64,000 nucleotides of DNA. Origin: Cunninghamella blakesleeana (lineage: Eukaryota > Mucoromycota > Mucoromycetes > Mucorales > Cunninghamellaceae). This document shows, piece by piece, positions 42,274 through 54,900 of this stretch. The notes beneath the pieces are model-generated. The model did not search any database. It saw only the letters and a list, made by a program, of their open reading frames with translations, and was not told where the DNA came from. The translations under genes and the position numbers were made by a program. Numbering within the stretch: the stretch's first letter is position 1; the number at the start of each line of letters is the position of its first letter. The stretch covers positions 2,151,501 through 2,215,500 of the forward strand of contig JAFCIZ010000001.1 in the NCBI GenBank assembly GCA_017871115.1. Direction: 5' to 3'.

Positions 42274-42894
42274 TTATAACATGCCCACAGCAACAGCGGC
42301 AGAAAGAGCAAGAGCAACAGCTGTAGCAGGTTTTAAGGAGGATCCACTGCTAGTACCTGGTGCGTTTGTTGGGTTGGCTATTTTATTAGAATAAGAACCA
42401 ACAATACTTGATGCAGCAGCAACAGCAGAACTCACGCTAGGGTCTATTTTTTTTTTTAGAGAAAAAATTATTAGATTGGTAAACTTTTTTTCCTTTGGTA
42501 TATAACAATATCTTAATAAAAAATATAAAAAAAGTTGAAATAAAATATTTACTTTGTAATAAGGAACTAATGGATTGACCAGCCTGAATAACAACAATAA
42601 TAAAAAATAATAATATATAACCGTATTAGTTAATTTTACTTTTAAAGAATATATTATTATTACTACTATTATTATTATTATTTAATACATCAGAGGCTGC
42701 TGCTTGAAGGGAGGATAAGTTGATAGAATCGGGAATAGCTAGTGAAATAAATAAATAAAAATAAAATAAGATAATGAGAATCGCTGATAATAAATAAATA
42801 AAGTATATATTTTTTCACGGTAGTTACTTTGAGCATAAACATTAGGAGTAGCAATAACAGCTAAAGCAGTAGCGGCAAAGGTAATAGATTTCAT
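42274..42894 (-). CDS. Small secreted, probably GPI-anchored protein
   Basis: Four exons (42894-42828, 42738-42689, 42583-42553, 42443-42274) join in frame to 105 aa. The protein starts with a clear signal peptide (MKSITFAATALAVIATPNVYA, cleaved after about residue 21). A short Ser/Ala-rich mature part follows (INLSSLQAAASD, SISSLLQ, SSAVAAASSIVGS). It ends in a hydrophobic segment (TAVALALSAAVAVGML) preceded by SGSSLKPA, which fits a GPI-attachment signal with omega site among the small residues near GTSSGSS. Mature length would be only about 60 residues. Such proteins are common on fungal cell surfaces. Function is unknown. Introns are small and all phases agree. Confidence 0.72.
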
Positions 42895-43464
42895 TTTATA
42901 TATAAGTATATGTATAAATTATTATTATTGAAAAGAATAAATTGAAAAAAGAAAAAAAGAAGAAAGTAAAAAGATTCTTGTACCTTTTTATGTTTTTTTT
43001 AACGATCTACGTTCTTTTATGCTTTTTTATTATGTTACACCAAAAAACTGGAGGTTACTTAGTAACATTCTATTTTTAGTAAATAGGAACATGATTTTTA
43101 TTATTATTGTGGCTGTAATCTAGAATAAGCTTTTTCTGTAACTATCCAATTAATTAACTACATTATAATTATATATATTTATTTACTAAACCAACTTTGT
43201 AAATAAAATAATAAAAGCGATAAAAGATCAAATATAAAAAAAAAAACTTATATTTTTATTAAAATTATTTATTTTTATTTTTTAATACTAAGCAAATTAT
43301 TATATTAAATAATAAAATGATAAACAAATAAAAAATAGACGCTCAGCATACTATTCTAATAATTGAATTTGTACATAATAAACACATACGTAGTAAAAAA
43401 ATGAGATGAAGAAAAGAAAAAACTAAAAATAACACTTACGTACTTTTTTATTTTTGTTTTTATA
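42895..43464. other. Spacer between the GPI-type gene and the sulfate transporter
   Basis: 570 bases of AT-rich sequence. It contains the promoter of the GPI-type protein gene (minus strand) and the 3' end of the sulfate transporter gene. I see no other feature. Confidence 0.4.
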
Positions 43465-46400
43465 CTAAGCTTGGTAAAAGATTTCAAATGCCTTTTTATT
43501 ATGCCATCTGTCACAAATGGTTCTTACAGCTGTATCCACATCCCAATGAAAGCAAGGGTATTTTTCAACGGGCAATTGATCATGAGGATCATTAGTAATT
43601 TCGATGGAAGCATAGTAAGGATCAATATCCATTTCCATAGGATCAAATAAACTATTCATTGAAGAAAATCGATTCATATCCATATCTAAAAAGGCCATCT
43701 GACGCCAAGACTCTAAAATAGATTTTTCATCATTATCATTATTATTGTTTAATAAAACAGATCTATTTAATGGGTGTTGTTGTGATGGTGGTAATGGCGG
43801 TAGTGGTGGTTTTAATCGGTTATTACTATTATTATTATTTTGAGAAGAAGAAGGTGGTGATGGTGATGAAGGTAATGTTTCTTTATGAATAACTATAGGA
43901 CAGTCTTGATCTATCATGGATGAACTAGTTGAAGATTGGTCCGAATGAGGTGAAGAAATATCCATTTGGTCTGTTAAAGTACCGAACCCAAAAGATAATA
44001 AATCATGTCGAATAATAGCATTCTGTAACCCAACAAAATGCCATTCAACAGCTTGATCAGCATGCCTTTCCAAAGTAGTTCGAACACAGCTTAATGCTTG
44101 TAATCCTGTTGAATCAATAGAATGAACCGCATGCATATCTAAAACAACGGCGCCTAATAATGGTTTACGGTGGTGATTTTGACTGGTATCTAACGATTCA
44201 TTCCACGGTAATGATTTCTTGTCTAAATTACTATTCCCATTACGAGTACGTGTTTTCCCAATTCTTGTTAATTTTTCTGCAACATGGCCAGCATTAGGAT
44301 ATAAAATAGAATCAGTTAATTGGATTACCAAAATACCAGGAGGCATGGCTTCAATTATTTTTGAATAGTGATGATCTGTTTCATCCACATAAATATAATG
44401 CTGTACTTTAGTATCATAATGCTGGTGATGTTGTTGCTGCGATTTTTGTTGGTATGGATGTTGATTTATTGTAGAATAATTTTTCCATTTTAAAGGTGAT
44501 CTAGCTAATACTTTGACAGGTGGTCTAGCAAATTTTAATAACATAATAATAAGTGATAAACCAACGGATGTATAAATAGCTGTTTCCACATCAATAAAAC
44601 AAGTAATAGCAACGCTGATAAAAAAGACGAGTAATTCATAAATACTAGTACGGTAAAGTTCTAAAATATATGATGGACCTGAGACTAAATCTGATACAGC
44701 ATGAACTACTACAGCTGCAAGTACGGCTTCAGGAATAAAATAAAATGCTGGTGTTAATACATACAATGCTAGTATGACAACCATCCCAGTAAATACACCT
44801 GCTATAGGAGTTTTTGAACCTGATCTTGCCATTACTGCTGTTCTACTAAAAGCACCTGTACAAGGATAAGCTCTGCATTATATATAATAAAATAGAATAA
44901 AATAGTAATAAAAAAAAGGTGCCAATGGTAAGTAAATATAAATAGAAAGGCATGAATTATATAAACATAATAAATAAATAAATAAATAAAATATCAACAT
45001 TGTATTAGTCTTTACCCAATAAAAGATCCAACTATATTACTGATACCAATCACCAGAATTTCTTGATTAGGTTGGATTTCATAATCATTAATACGACCAA
45101 ATGATTTTGCTACTGAAACATGCTCTAAGATAAGAATGATAATAATAGAAGGTAAAACACCCATACACTCAGAGATAATATCCATCCTAAAATAAGGTAA
45201 AGCGATAGCATCTAATCCAGCAGGTACTTCTTTGATGATTTTAAAAGGACTTGTTGATTTACCCATATTGATAGCAAAGGAAATAAGCGTACCAATAATT
45301 ACAATCAATCCATTTCGCATAATACCCATAAAAAATAAAGGTTTTTTAAAACGTGGCAATTTAGCTGCAAGATGGCCTGTCCCAAACTTTATTAAGTATA
45401 AAATAAATAAACTTGATAACCCAAAAGCCGCATCGATATGAATAGTAGGGATTTGTTTAAAAAATTCATAAAATATTAAATATGGTGGTTGATGTGTATT
45501 AACATTACTTAACCCAAAAAGTTTTGGCCATTGTCCTAACCCGATGGTAATAGCTGATCCACTCATATAGCCAGCAATGGATGGTCCTTTTATCATTATA
45601 AAAAAAATAAAAAAAAGTAAATAAATGTACTGCTAATAATATGGTTATATATACTCTATTCTTATCATTATTCTTAATTATTACCAGATATAAAATCCAC
45701 AAGTATACCAAGTTTAATAAGACCAATAAAAGAAATAATAATACCACAAAATAATGATAAACATACAGCTATTTCAGGACCAGTAACGTCAGGATGAGCC
45801 TCTGTTACTTTATGAATCGCTTCACCAACAAGTAAAGATACAACAGCTAATTATTTTTACATAGAATTATACAATTAATAATAATAATAATAATCATTAT
45901 TAAATAAAATAAAATAAAAAAAAAAGTAGGAGAAGTTTATTTAAAAAAAGGAAATCGGTCGGGATTTTAATATTAGTCGCATTATTATAACTTACTTATT
46001 GGACCAATGCTAATATCTTTTGAAGTTCCAAATAAACAATAAATAGTTACCCCTACGAAGGATGTACTATATAAAATAAAGAAATAATAACATTAATAAA
46101 TATTTTATTAATTTTTAAATATATAAATTTATAATAATTAAAAAACTTACTATAAACCATATTGAGGATCTAAATTTGCGATTTTGGCGTATGCAATTCC
46201 CTGGGGGACTAATAATAGTCCAACAGTTATGCCAGCTATAGCATCTTGGAATAACCACTACAATATATATATACATAAAAAATGATGAATAATATTATAT
46301 TTAATCTATTTATTATGTCTATTATATATTTTATATATTTTATTATATATATTTTCTTTATTTATATTATTTATATTATTTATTATAATTTTTACCGAGA

Positions 46401-46536
46401 AATTATATCGACGAATCCATTTTATTATTGGAAAAAAGTTTAAAAAGAAAGAAAAAAATGAAAGAAAACCGTTTGGTTTTAAGCGTTTTAAGCGTTCTTT
46501 AAAGGTTGGACGTTTATAATCAAGTACTACTTTCAT
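43465..46536 (-). CDS. SulP (SLC26) sulfate transporter with STAS domain
   Basis: Six exons (46536-46396, 46257-46151, 46066-45996, 45846-45685, 45586-45016, 44872-43465) join in frame to 819 aa, typical of fungal sulfate permeases. The N-terminus enters the membrane domain at LQDAIAGITVGLLLVPQGIAYA, the SulP signature, followed by LDPQYGLY and the conserved GPSIAGYMSGSAITIGLGQ. SulP proteins import sulfate (or related anions) across the plasma membrane with 14 helices and a cytosolic STAS domain. The STAS core is VVLDMHAVHSIDSTGLQAL. A His/Gln-rich linker lies before STAS, and a Ser/Asn/Pro-rich insert (about 43750-43960) interrupts its C-terminal half. For exon 6 the CAG acceptor was chosen to restore GAYPCTGAFSRTAVMARSGS. 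Substrate specificity (sulfate, molybdate or oxalate) is not resolved. Confidence 0.93.
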
Positions 46537-46808
46537 CTTTCTTTTTCTTTTTTTTTTGATATATATTATGTATATCTATATCTATATATATAAAAAAAAA
46601 ACGAAAGAGAGATAGAAGAAAAAAAGTTGGTTTGAAAAAAGTTGATTTTTTTTTTTTAAAAAAAAAGAAGAAGAAAAAAAAATGAAATTCATTATTATTA
46701 TTATTATTATTTTATATATACCCTGATTGATTTTTGTCTGTGCATTATTGTTTTCTAATATGTAAGTGAATTAGAATATATAAATTTTAGGAGTATAATT
46801 ATATAACA

Positions 46809-46851
<43 letters not shown>

Positions 46852-47951
46852 ATGAGGAGTCATCATTTATTAAAAATCATCTGTTTTTTATTTTAATTTT
46901 ATTTTAATTCATTTTGATCAAATAAAATAATAATTATATAACAAAAAAGTTATATAAAAAAAAGGTCATTGTACGTACGTAAATAAATAAGCTGCATTTG
47001 CATAATCTTTAAAACCCGAGTTTACCATTTATCAACCTCCTTACGTTGTAACATGATACTATATCTATATTTACTAATTATTTATTTATTTATTCAGAAA
47101 TAATTTTTTATACCCAAGTATATTTATATTTATATTTATTTAGTATATATGAAAATAATAAAATAAAATATAAAAAATATAAAAAATATATAGAAAAAAA
47201 AAAAAAAATGATTCAAATTACCATATAAAGCGACGGTGCTTAAAGGGAGATCAATAATTATAATAATTGTTTTTTAACGGAGTCGATTTCATTTAGGGAA
47301 GGTATGATTTACTTTGAAGTTTTTCTATAAAAATAAAATATAACTAAATTGATAATACCAGATAGGGTAATTATGAAATCATTAATTTTAATGTTTTTTT
47401 CTTTTTTACATAATTGACAATAAACACAATGGATCAATAATTTTATAATCATTAATTTTAAGTTGGCTATTTTTTTATATTTTTTTTTTTTTCATTTACA
47501 AAAAATAAATAAATATGGGTTTTTGCTTATCAATTTATTTTATTTTTATCCCATTGATAATATTAATTAATCATTGATTAGTTTACTTTTATGTTTGTAT
47601 TAGATGGCGTTTTTGTTGTAAATTCATTGGCTAAAAAGGTGTTATTTACAAAATAATAGATTATAAAATAGTTTAGACTGATAAATAAATTATGTCGGTA
47701 TAGTGCATCTTGGTTATTGTAGAATTATTTCCAAATATATATATATTCTGATTATCCTTACATTTATATATATTAGTTTTTGGTTTTGATTTTTGATTTT
47801 TATATAGATCTTTATTAAATATCGTCCAAATAGTACATGTTTGTTTTTATTTTTTTTATAATTTTTATTAATTTTTAATTTTCAATATATATATTTTTAT
47901 ATCATCCATATTAACATATATTTTAAAATATAAATAAATAGATAGATATTT
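46537..47951. other. 1.4-kb spacer upstream of the sulfate transporter
   Basis: Upstream of the SulP start there are A/T tracts, a TTA microsatellite of about 42 bases (46811-46852) and AAATA-type repeats. Sequence near 47521-47720 is slightly less biased but without coding signs. I find no gene. Confidence 0.45.
46811..46852. repeat. TTA trinucleotide microsatellite
   Basis: Fourteen near-perfect TTA units lie about 275 bases upstream of the sulfate transporter start codon. Confidence 0.9.
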
Positions 47952-49886
47952 TTAATAATTGGTTAAAGAGTTTTCAAAAATGGAGGCCAATTGTTCGGCA
48001 GCAGGAGCACCAGCAGGAGCTAATTTAGTGACACGGTGTTGGGGTAAAGCACCTTCTACCAAAGCGGGGATATGAGAAGAGTCATAACCTAAAGCTTTCA
48101 AACCATTGGGTACATCTAAATCTTCCAAGAAACGAGTTAATTTTTCAGCCAAGACTTCACCGGCAGTAGATTCCTTAATATGAGCAGGGTCAGCTCCGAA
48201 AGCGGCAGCAGCATCAATGTGACGATCAGGGCAAGCTGGAGATGTGAATCGGAATACAGCTGGGGCAGTTAATGCTACGGATACACCATGAGGCTATACA
48301 TAATAAAAATAAATATAATAAAATATTAATTCAATGATTAATATTTTTACTCTCTTTTATGGTTATTATCTCTCTTTCCTAATAAACATGATAATATTTA
48401 TATATAACTTACAACAATAGAATGATCAACATTATAACCAGGATGTTTATAAGTTTTATTCAAACCAGAAATAGGGTAACTTAAACCGTGACATAAATGG
48501 ACACCTAAAATTAATAGTTTTTTTTTAATAAAAAAAAGAAAAAAATAAATACTCATCCTGCTTTTTTTTTTGTGACCTATAATTTTCTATTTCTTATGAT
48601 ATTTAATTCATTCTTACCAGCATTTCCAAAACCAATACCAGCAAAAGTAGCAGCTAATAACATTTGAGATTGAGCTTCGAAATCACTAGGGTCTTTGTAG
48701 GCACGAGGAAGGTATTCAATAACCATTTTAAGAGCATGTAAAGACCAGATATCACTAATAGGGTTGGAACCTTGATAAGCAGGACGTTCAATGGGGTCCT
48801 TAGGACGAGGAGAACGTTGATTGAAAGGTAAAGCAGTATAAGATTCAAGAGAATGACATAAGACATCTAAACCAGAAGCAGCATGAACTTGAGCAGGCAT
48901 AGAACGGGTATTTAAAGGATCCACAATACCAAGTAAAGGTTTTAAAGCACGGTGAGCAATACCAGTCTTGGTTTTTAAAGGTTCATAATCGAAAATAGCT
49001 GTACCAGTTGTTTCTGAACCAGTACCAGCAGTGGTAGGAATAGCAATCAATGGTTTTAATTGTTTACGAACGGGAAGACCTTTACCAATAGGAGCATTTA
49101 CAAAATCTAAAAAGTCAGCTTCAGGATGAGCACTATAAAGACTAGCAGCTTTACAAGTATCCATAACGGAGCCACCACCAACAGCTACAAAGGCATCAGG
49201 ATTATGTTGACGAGCAAAATCAATAGCGCTTTTGAAACTGGTATCAGTTGGTTCAACACGAACAGTATCATATAATACATAGTTGACTTTATTTTTTTCT
49301 AAAGATTCGATTACTGCTTTGACGGGGTGTAATTTTGAAAGCTATTAAAATAAATAAATAAAAGAATAAACTTATTAGAAAATGATCACGATATATATGT
49401 TTTTACGCGCCTTTTATTACTATTATTTTCTCATACACTCTTGTATATATGCGTGTGTGTATAAACTTACGTTACTATCAGTATAAACGGCTACTTTCTT
49501 AGCTTGAAGGTTGTTAAGATCTTTACCAACTTCACTATATTATTTAAATAAAATAAAATAAAAAAAAAAAACAATATTTACATATATTAGTCCAAACCCC
49601 AATAATATAATAAAAAAAAAGAATAGTATATAAATATATATATATGATTATTTTACCTTGTAACACCAGGACCAAAACGGATATTACTAGCAGCCATTTC
49701 GAATGCATAATCAGTATCTTCTTGAGCACTGGCATAATTACGGCCGTACTTTAACATACTGTTAAAAGTACCGGCAGTAGGTTGAAAGTGAGAATGAGCA
49801 TGAGAGTGACATGGACAACTATTAGAGCCGGATTGTAAAAGGCTCAATAATCTTGTTACTTTGGATCTAGATGCTGCAGCAGCCAT
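47952..49886 (-). CDS. Mitochondrial hydroxyacid-oxoacid transhydrogenase (iron alcohol dehydrogenase family, ADHFE1-like)
   Basis: Five exons (49886-49657, 49534-49471, 49341-48618, 48504-48413, 48293-47952) join in frame to 483 aa; human ADHFE1 is 467 aa. The enzyme couples oxidation of 4-hydroxybutyrate to reduction of 2-oxoglutarate in mitochondria. The N-terminus is a basic, Ser/Ala-rich presequence (AAAASRSKVTRLLSLLQ). The Rossmann part shows VAVGGGSVMDTCKAA (dinucleotide binding). The iron site histidines are visible in GLDVLCHSLESY, in GVHLCHGLSYP and in KHPGYNVDHSIV, and the block IPTTAGTGSETT is typical. The family is certain; the specific HOT activity rests on the mitochondrial presequence and overall resemblance. 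Confidence 0.93.
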
Positions 49887-50606
49887 ATTGTTTATTTTTA
49901 TTTTATATATATATTAAACGAAAAAAAGAGAGGGGTTATTTTTAAAATGATATAAAACAAATATATATAAAAAGAAAAGAAGAGGAAGAAGAGAAAAAAA
50001 TTAGTTTCAATTTTTATTAGCCCCACTCAAAAAAATAAAAATATCTCCACTTCCCCTCATTTTTTTTAGTTATATCCGCCTAAAAGAATAAAACGTCTAT
50101 TTGGTACTTTAAACCTCCATTTTGTCAAGCTCCGTGGGAATATTTCTTTTAAACTATTTTATATAATAATCTGACTGCCCTGATGTTTTTAATATCCGCT
50201 TATACTTATTAAAGCGGTTTGTTTATCAAATTATAAAGAATATATAAATATTCTTTTCTTTCTCTTTCTCTCTTTTCGTGTTTCAAAAACTTTACATTTC
50301 TAATTTTTTTTTTCTCTGTAATTTTTATATTTAAACATAAGTATATACATGTGCATATATAATATTTGTAAAATCAATTATTACTAAACAAAATGATAAT
50401 TTAAAATAATAAGTTAAAAATGAAATGTGATTAAGGAATAATTAAAACTCAGTTGCCAAATTTAGTGTAATTCTTTTTATGTTGGAAGATCACGGCTATG
50501 TATTTAGGCAGACTTGTTTTATAAAACAATTTAACTTGACAACTAAATTTCTCTCTCCGATGGGGGTTTTTCCATCTGCCCGCCCAGGGAACCATTCAAT
50601 TGCCAT
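49887..50606. promoter_or_regulatory. Divergent spacer between the transhydrogenase and the F-box-like gene
   Basis: The left part (49887-50400) is ordinary AT-rich promoter sequence. From about 50440 the base composition becomes more balanced and stays so through the following ORF, suggesting the F-box-like unit starts here. A 63-codon ORF at 50479-50670 overlaps the start of the next gene in another frame and is not believed. Confidence 0.4.
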
Positions 50607-51632
50607 ATGCAAAAGAAGAAACTTCCAACAGAAATACTTCAAGAGATTATCCAATACTCAGATACCTTAACTAGAGTTACTTTAGGTTTTCCTGTAGACA
50701 AAGAAAAACTTCTTGAGGAAGGTGGGCCCGGAAAAGTACTAGATGAATTCCTTAGAAGGAATGGCGATTTGGAATATCTTAAAGAATGGATTCCTGGGGA
50801 ATGCGCTCTTACGTACGGGGTATTTACTAAGAATCCCAAAAAGATACTCGAGATAGACAGAATATGGAATACTAACATGTTCTCGAATCAAGGATTTATA
50901 TCCTCTGTAAATATTGACTTTAAATGGGGAATGGAGAATATTAATCATGATGTTGAAAAACCAATTCAGTACTTCGCCATTACCAAGCAATGGGAGAAGA
51001 TAGAGAAACCAATTAGGTCTAGACAATGTCATCCTAAATATTTAATGGATGCTCCTGAAGATAAACTTGAAAAAGATACATTAATGCTATTGTCTCTATA
51101 CAAAGGAGGTAAGACAGATGCAAATTTTGTATACTTAATCGGTACCTGTTTGTTTCATAAAATGTACAAGGAAGCTGTACAAATAGGGGAGGATAATGAC
51201 CATGACATAATAACAGACATTATTCTCCATCAAGATGTTAAAGCCCTCAGACACATTGGACTGAGTGAAAGAGAGGTGCAAGCTCACGAGTCACTATTAG
51301 ATGGCTACCCAAATGAATCTTCAGTGTGGTTGGACGATAAACTTGAAGACGATCTATACGAGAAGTATTATAAATTTGATGCTGGGTTGTGCTATGTACT
51401 TGAAGCATATCACTTTTGTGGCCGTGAGATAGATGTCTTAATAGAAAAAGCTAAATGGTTTGACAGTATAATCGACCGTGTAATAGTATGTGACATCAAT
51501 GTGGCCATATATTACAATGATGCCATTCAATACCCAGACCCACCAAAGGCAACTATATATGATATAGATAGACTAAGTATGTTTCTTTTCTTCTGGACCA
51601 AATATGGATCAGAGTCCATTTCCATTAGGTAA
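50607..51632 (+). CDS. Intronless F-box-like protein of unknown function
   Basis: A single uninterrupted ORF of 341 aa. The first ~20 residues (KKLPTEILQEIIQYSD) match the beginning of an F-box, which would bind Skp1 in an SCF ubiquitin ligase. The rest is alpha-helical and acidic with Trp and Tyr, without recognisable LRR, WD or kelch repeats. Blocks such as TDIILHQDVKALRHIGLSERE hint at ankyrin-like helical pairs, but not convincingly. Unlike nearly all neighbours it has no introns. It also uses more G/C-ending codons (many CTT/ATA/AGG/GGG and GAG codons) and lies in a GC-richer island (about 50440-51640). It may belong to a lineage-specific multigene family or have been acquired horizontally. 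It may continue across a splice site, since the stop overlaps AGGTAAAT. Coding status is likely; function is not assigned. Confidence 0.72.
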   Translation: MQKKKLPTEILQEIIQYSDTLTRVTLGFPVDKEKLLEEGGPGKVLDEFLRRNGDLEYLKEWIPGECALTYGVFTKNPKKILEIDRIWNTNMFSNQGFISSVNIDFKWGMENINHDVEKPIQYFAITKQWEKIEKPIRSRQCHPKYLMDAPEDKLEKDTLMLLSLYKGGKTDANFVYLIGTCLFHKMYKEAVQIGEDNDHDIITDIILHQDVKALRHIGLSEREVQAHESLLDGYPNESSVWLDDKLEDDLYEKYYKFDAGLCYVLEAYHFCGREIDVLIEKAKWFDSIIDRVIVCDINVAIYYNDAIQYPDPPKATIYDIDRLSMFLFFWTKYGSESISIR

Positions 51633-51744
51633 ATCACTATTTTTATCTTATCCTTTTTAAAAAAAATTCAAAGATATTTTTATCCTTTAAAAATGAAATT
51701 TCCTTAATTATATTATATTGTTTATTTGTTTACTTTACTTTTGC

Positions 51745-51796
<52 letters not shown>

Positions 51797-51919
51797 TATT
51801 GTAGTTACTTGTATATATATATATACTAAATAGTATTTAATTAACGTAAAAAAAAAAAGAATATATATTATGCACATAATGATATTTAATAAAAGATAAT
51901 ATTTGTATATATAATGGAT

Positions 51920-51966
<47 letters not shown>

Positions 51967-51969
51967 TGT
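51633..51969. repeat. Convergent spacer with ATT and TA microsatellites
   Basis: This 337-base spacer holds an ATT/TTA tract of about 50 bases (51746-51797) and a TA tract (about 51927-51964) that ends right beside the ITC1 stop codon. I see no gene. Confidence 0.8.
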
Positions 51970-54900
51970 CTATTTAGCAAGTTTATTCGTGTAAGAATAC
52001 CATGATCCAGTTGGATGGTGAATGGCTGTCCTTGTTCTAGTACTTCGACGAGCAGTCTCCGTTGATAAAAGTTGTCGCTCCTAAAAGAAAAAAAAATAGA
52101 TAAATTAATAGGCATTATATATATTAGATAAATAATAATAATAATCTTCTATTTTATTTTGTTTATATTAAATATATTATATTTAATATATATATATATA
52201 CTTACGTTAGAATGTTTTTTCATTCCAGTTAATAAAATAGATACATGTTTTTGTAATTCCTTTTTTAATAGATGTTCCCGATTGCCTTTAGGATTTAACC
52301 ATTCTAATAATTCATTTAACTAATTAAAGAAAATAAAAAATATAATTTTAAAAGATGAGTATAACAGTATATATATGCAAGTTTTATTAACTATGTTGTG
52401 ATTGTTTTTATGTCATTTGTCATTTTACCGTATCAGGATCATCAAAAGCTTCCCACCATTCATAATCAGTACCATTAATCATGTCATGAATTTTTTCCTT
52501 TAATAATGTTGCTTTATCAGCTAATCCTTGATGTTCCATTAATTGACAAACAAACTTCAATCCACCTCCATGCCCGCATGATAATGTTGATGATGAGGAT
52601 GATTTTTTATCTTGATTTGTAACAGATGAATTTATTGTTGTACTAGTTGTTAGTACACCATTGCTTTTATTTGAATTGGGAGCGTTGTTATCGCTCTTAT
52701 TATCATGTTGATATGTTTCTGGTCGATCACGTTCTAATAATATTAATAAATCCGCTGTACTAGGACTTTGAACAAATAATTTTCCTGATCCGTGTGAATA
52801 TCCACTACCAATATTATCTAAATAATAGTATCTATTATAAAATCTATCACGTCCCAAAGGTTTAAAACGTAAGGTACTGTATTTCCTCATATCTTTGTCT
52901 ACTTGATCACACTATTAAATATTACAAATAATGATTAATTATTAGTTTAGATTATTAGCTCATTAATTACATTTTTTTTTATATTTTGCTTTCCATTCAT
53001 TTGTTCATTCACTTTTTTTAAAAAATAAAAGTACGTATACAGAATAACATTTACCTTTCTTTGAATAGCTCTTTCTTCATCGTCTAATTTCTTGCGTGCA
53101 GATGCTCTAACTTTTAATTCTTGATTCCGTTCTCTAGCCACTTGACGTTGATGATGGAATAATTTTTTACGTTTAGCTTCACGCTCTTCACGCTCTTGTT
53201 GTTTCCTTTTTAAAATGGCCTGACGAGATTCATGACGGTTTAAACTATCATCTCCATTTTGAGAAGCACTATTAAATATATATTAATATACCCGATCTGT
53301 TTATTAATATTCACATCAAATAAATAAATACTTACGATTTATCATCACTATCACTTTGTTCCTCATCATCGTTTTCATCATCAGATTCTTCAGATTCACT
53401 TTGATTATTATTATTATTATCAAGACCCTCGTATCGTTTTTCAACTTCGCTTCTTTCAGCTTGACTGTTTAAATGAAATATATATAAGGTTAATAAAAAA
53501 TAATAAAATCAGCGTTAATAAATGATATACAAAGTGCGATATTATTCATGTATATATATATATATATATTAATTGTATTATGCTTACATTCTCTTTCGCT
53601 CGCGATTAAGCTCAATCTTTTGCTTTCTAAGTTCAGTTAATTGTTCTTGGCATTCTTCCATATACTCTCTATATTAAAAATAAATAAAATAAAAATAAAA
53701 ATAAAAATAAAATTGATCAACATTAATTGTTTTTTTTTATTATCTTTATTATCTATTTTTTTTTTCTCTATATGCGTTATTTTTTAAAAAAGAAAAAAGT
53801 AAAAATCACTTACTTAATGTCTGAAGTTTCATTAACAGCATGAACTAATAATTGCAATATTCTTAGCTTATCTTTTAAATTCAGTAATATGTAAGCCTCT
53901 TGTCTTTCTTTTAATGTTGAATTCAAATGGGGTATTAAAGAGCATAATATATTATCAAAAGTTGCAACATCTTCATCAAATTCAATAGTCAACTAATTTA
54001 AAGATAAAATAGAAAAGAGAAACAAAATATTTGTATAAGTTTATACAAATGTTATTATGTATTTTTTTAAAAATAAAATAAAATAAAATAAAATAAAATA
54101 AAATAAAAAATGAATATGTATATTTATAATTAACTTACATCATTAATGGCACCAATTAATACATCTTCCCATCCATACCGTTCATTTCCAGAAGGTATAA
54201 GTTTACTATCCCAATTATTTCCAATTTTAACGACTTCAGCACTTCCGCATCCGCGTTCTAAATAGCCATGAACTCTATTTTCTATCCCATTCGATGACGT
54301 TTTTTTATTATTTAATTGGTTTTTCCATTTAGACTGTCCTTTTTTATTCTTGCTCTCATTTCCATTTTTCTCTTCACCATTTTCATTATTATAATCCGAA
54401 TCTGAATCCATTTCACTTCCACTACCATTACTATTTGAACCAGGTGTATTGACTTGACTATTATTATCATTTACAATGGATGGGCCAAGGTGAGAAGCTA
54501 ACAAAGGAGTTCTAGGTGACCCATTATCATCTTCACCAATAGAGGTAGGTAAGAGAGTTAAGTTTTGATTTCCATGCTTTAATCGATGGCGAATAAGACA
54601 ATTAAGTAAAGATACAAGGACTTCATAAACCAATTCGTATTTAGGATCAACAGAGGAATGACGTAAGGCAGCTTCAAAATCATCCAAATTAAAAGGTGAT
54701 AAGTTCAAAGGTTTAGAAAACACATTAAGAAAACTCCAAACCATTAAAAAGAGACCATAGCAGTCTGATGAAATTGTGCAATGACTAGGTGATGGTCGCA
54801 AAGGTAAATCTCCAGTAGGATTAGGTACTTTTAAATCCTCATTCCCAGTGCCAGGTGTCATATCAAGAAGTGTTGGTATTTCATTTCCATTTTCAACGCG

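Noticed and set aside
50479..50670. 63-codon plus-strand ORF preceding the F-box-like gene
   Set aside because: Overlaps the F-box start in another frame, contains no domain, and the downstream frame is the one with F-box residues. A frameshifted N-terminal extension was considered, but nothing supports it.
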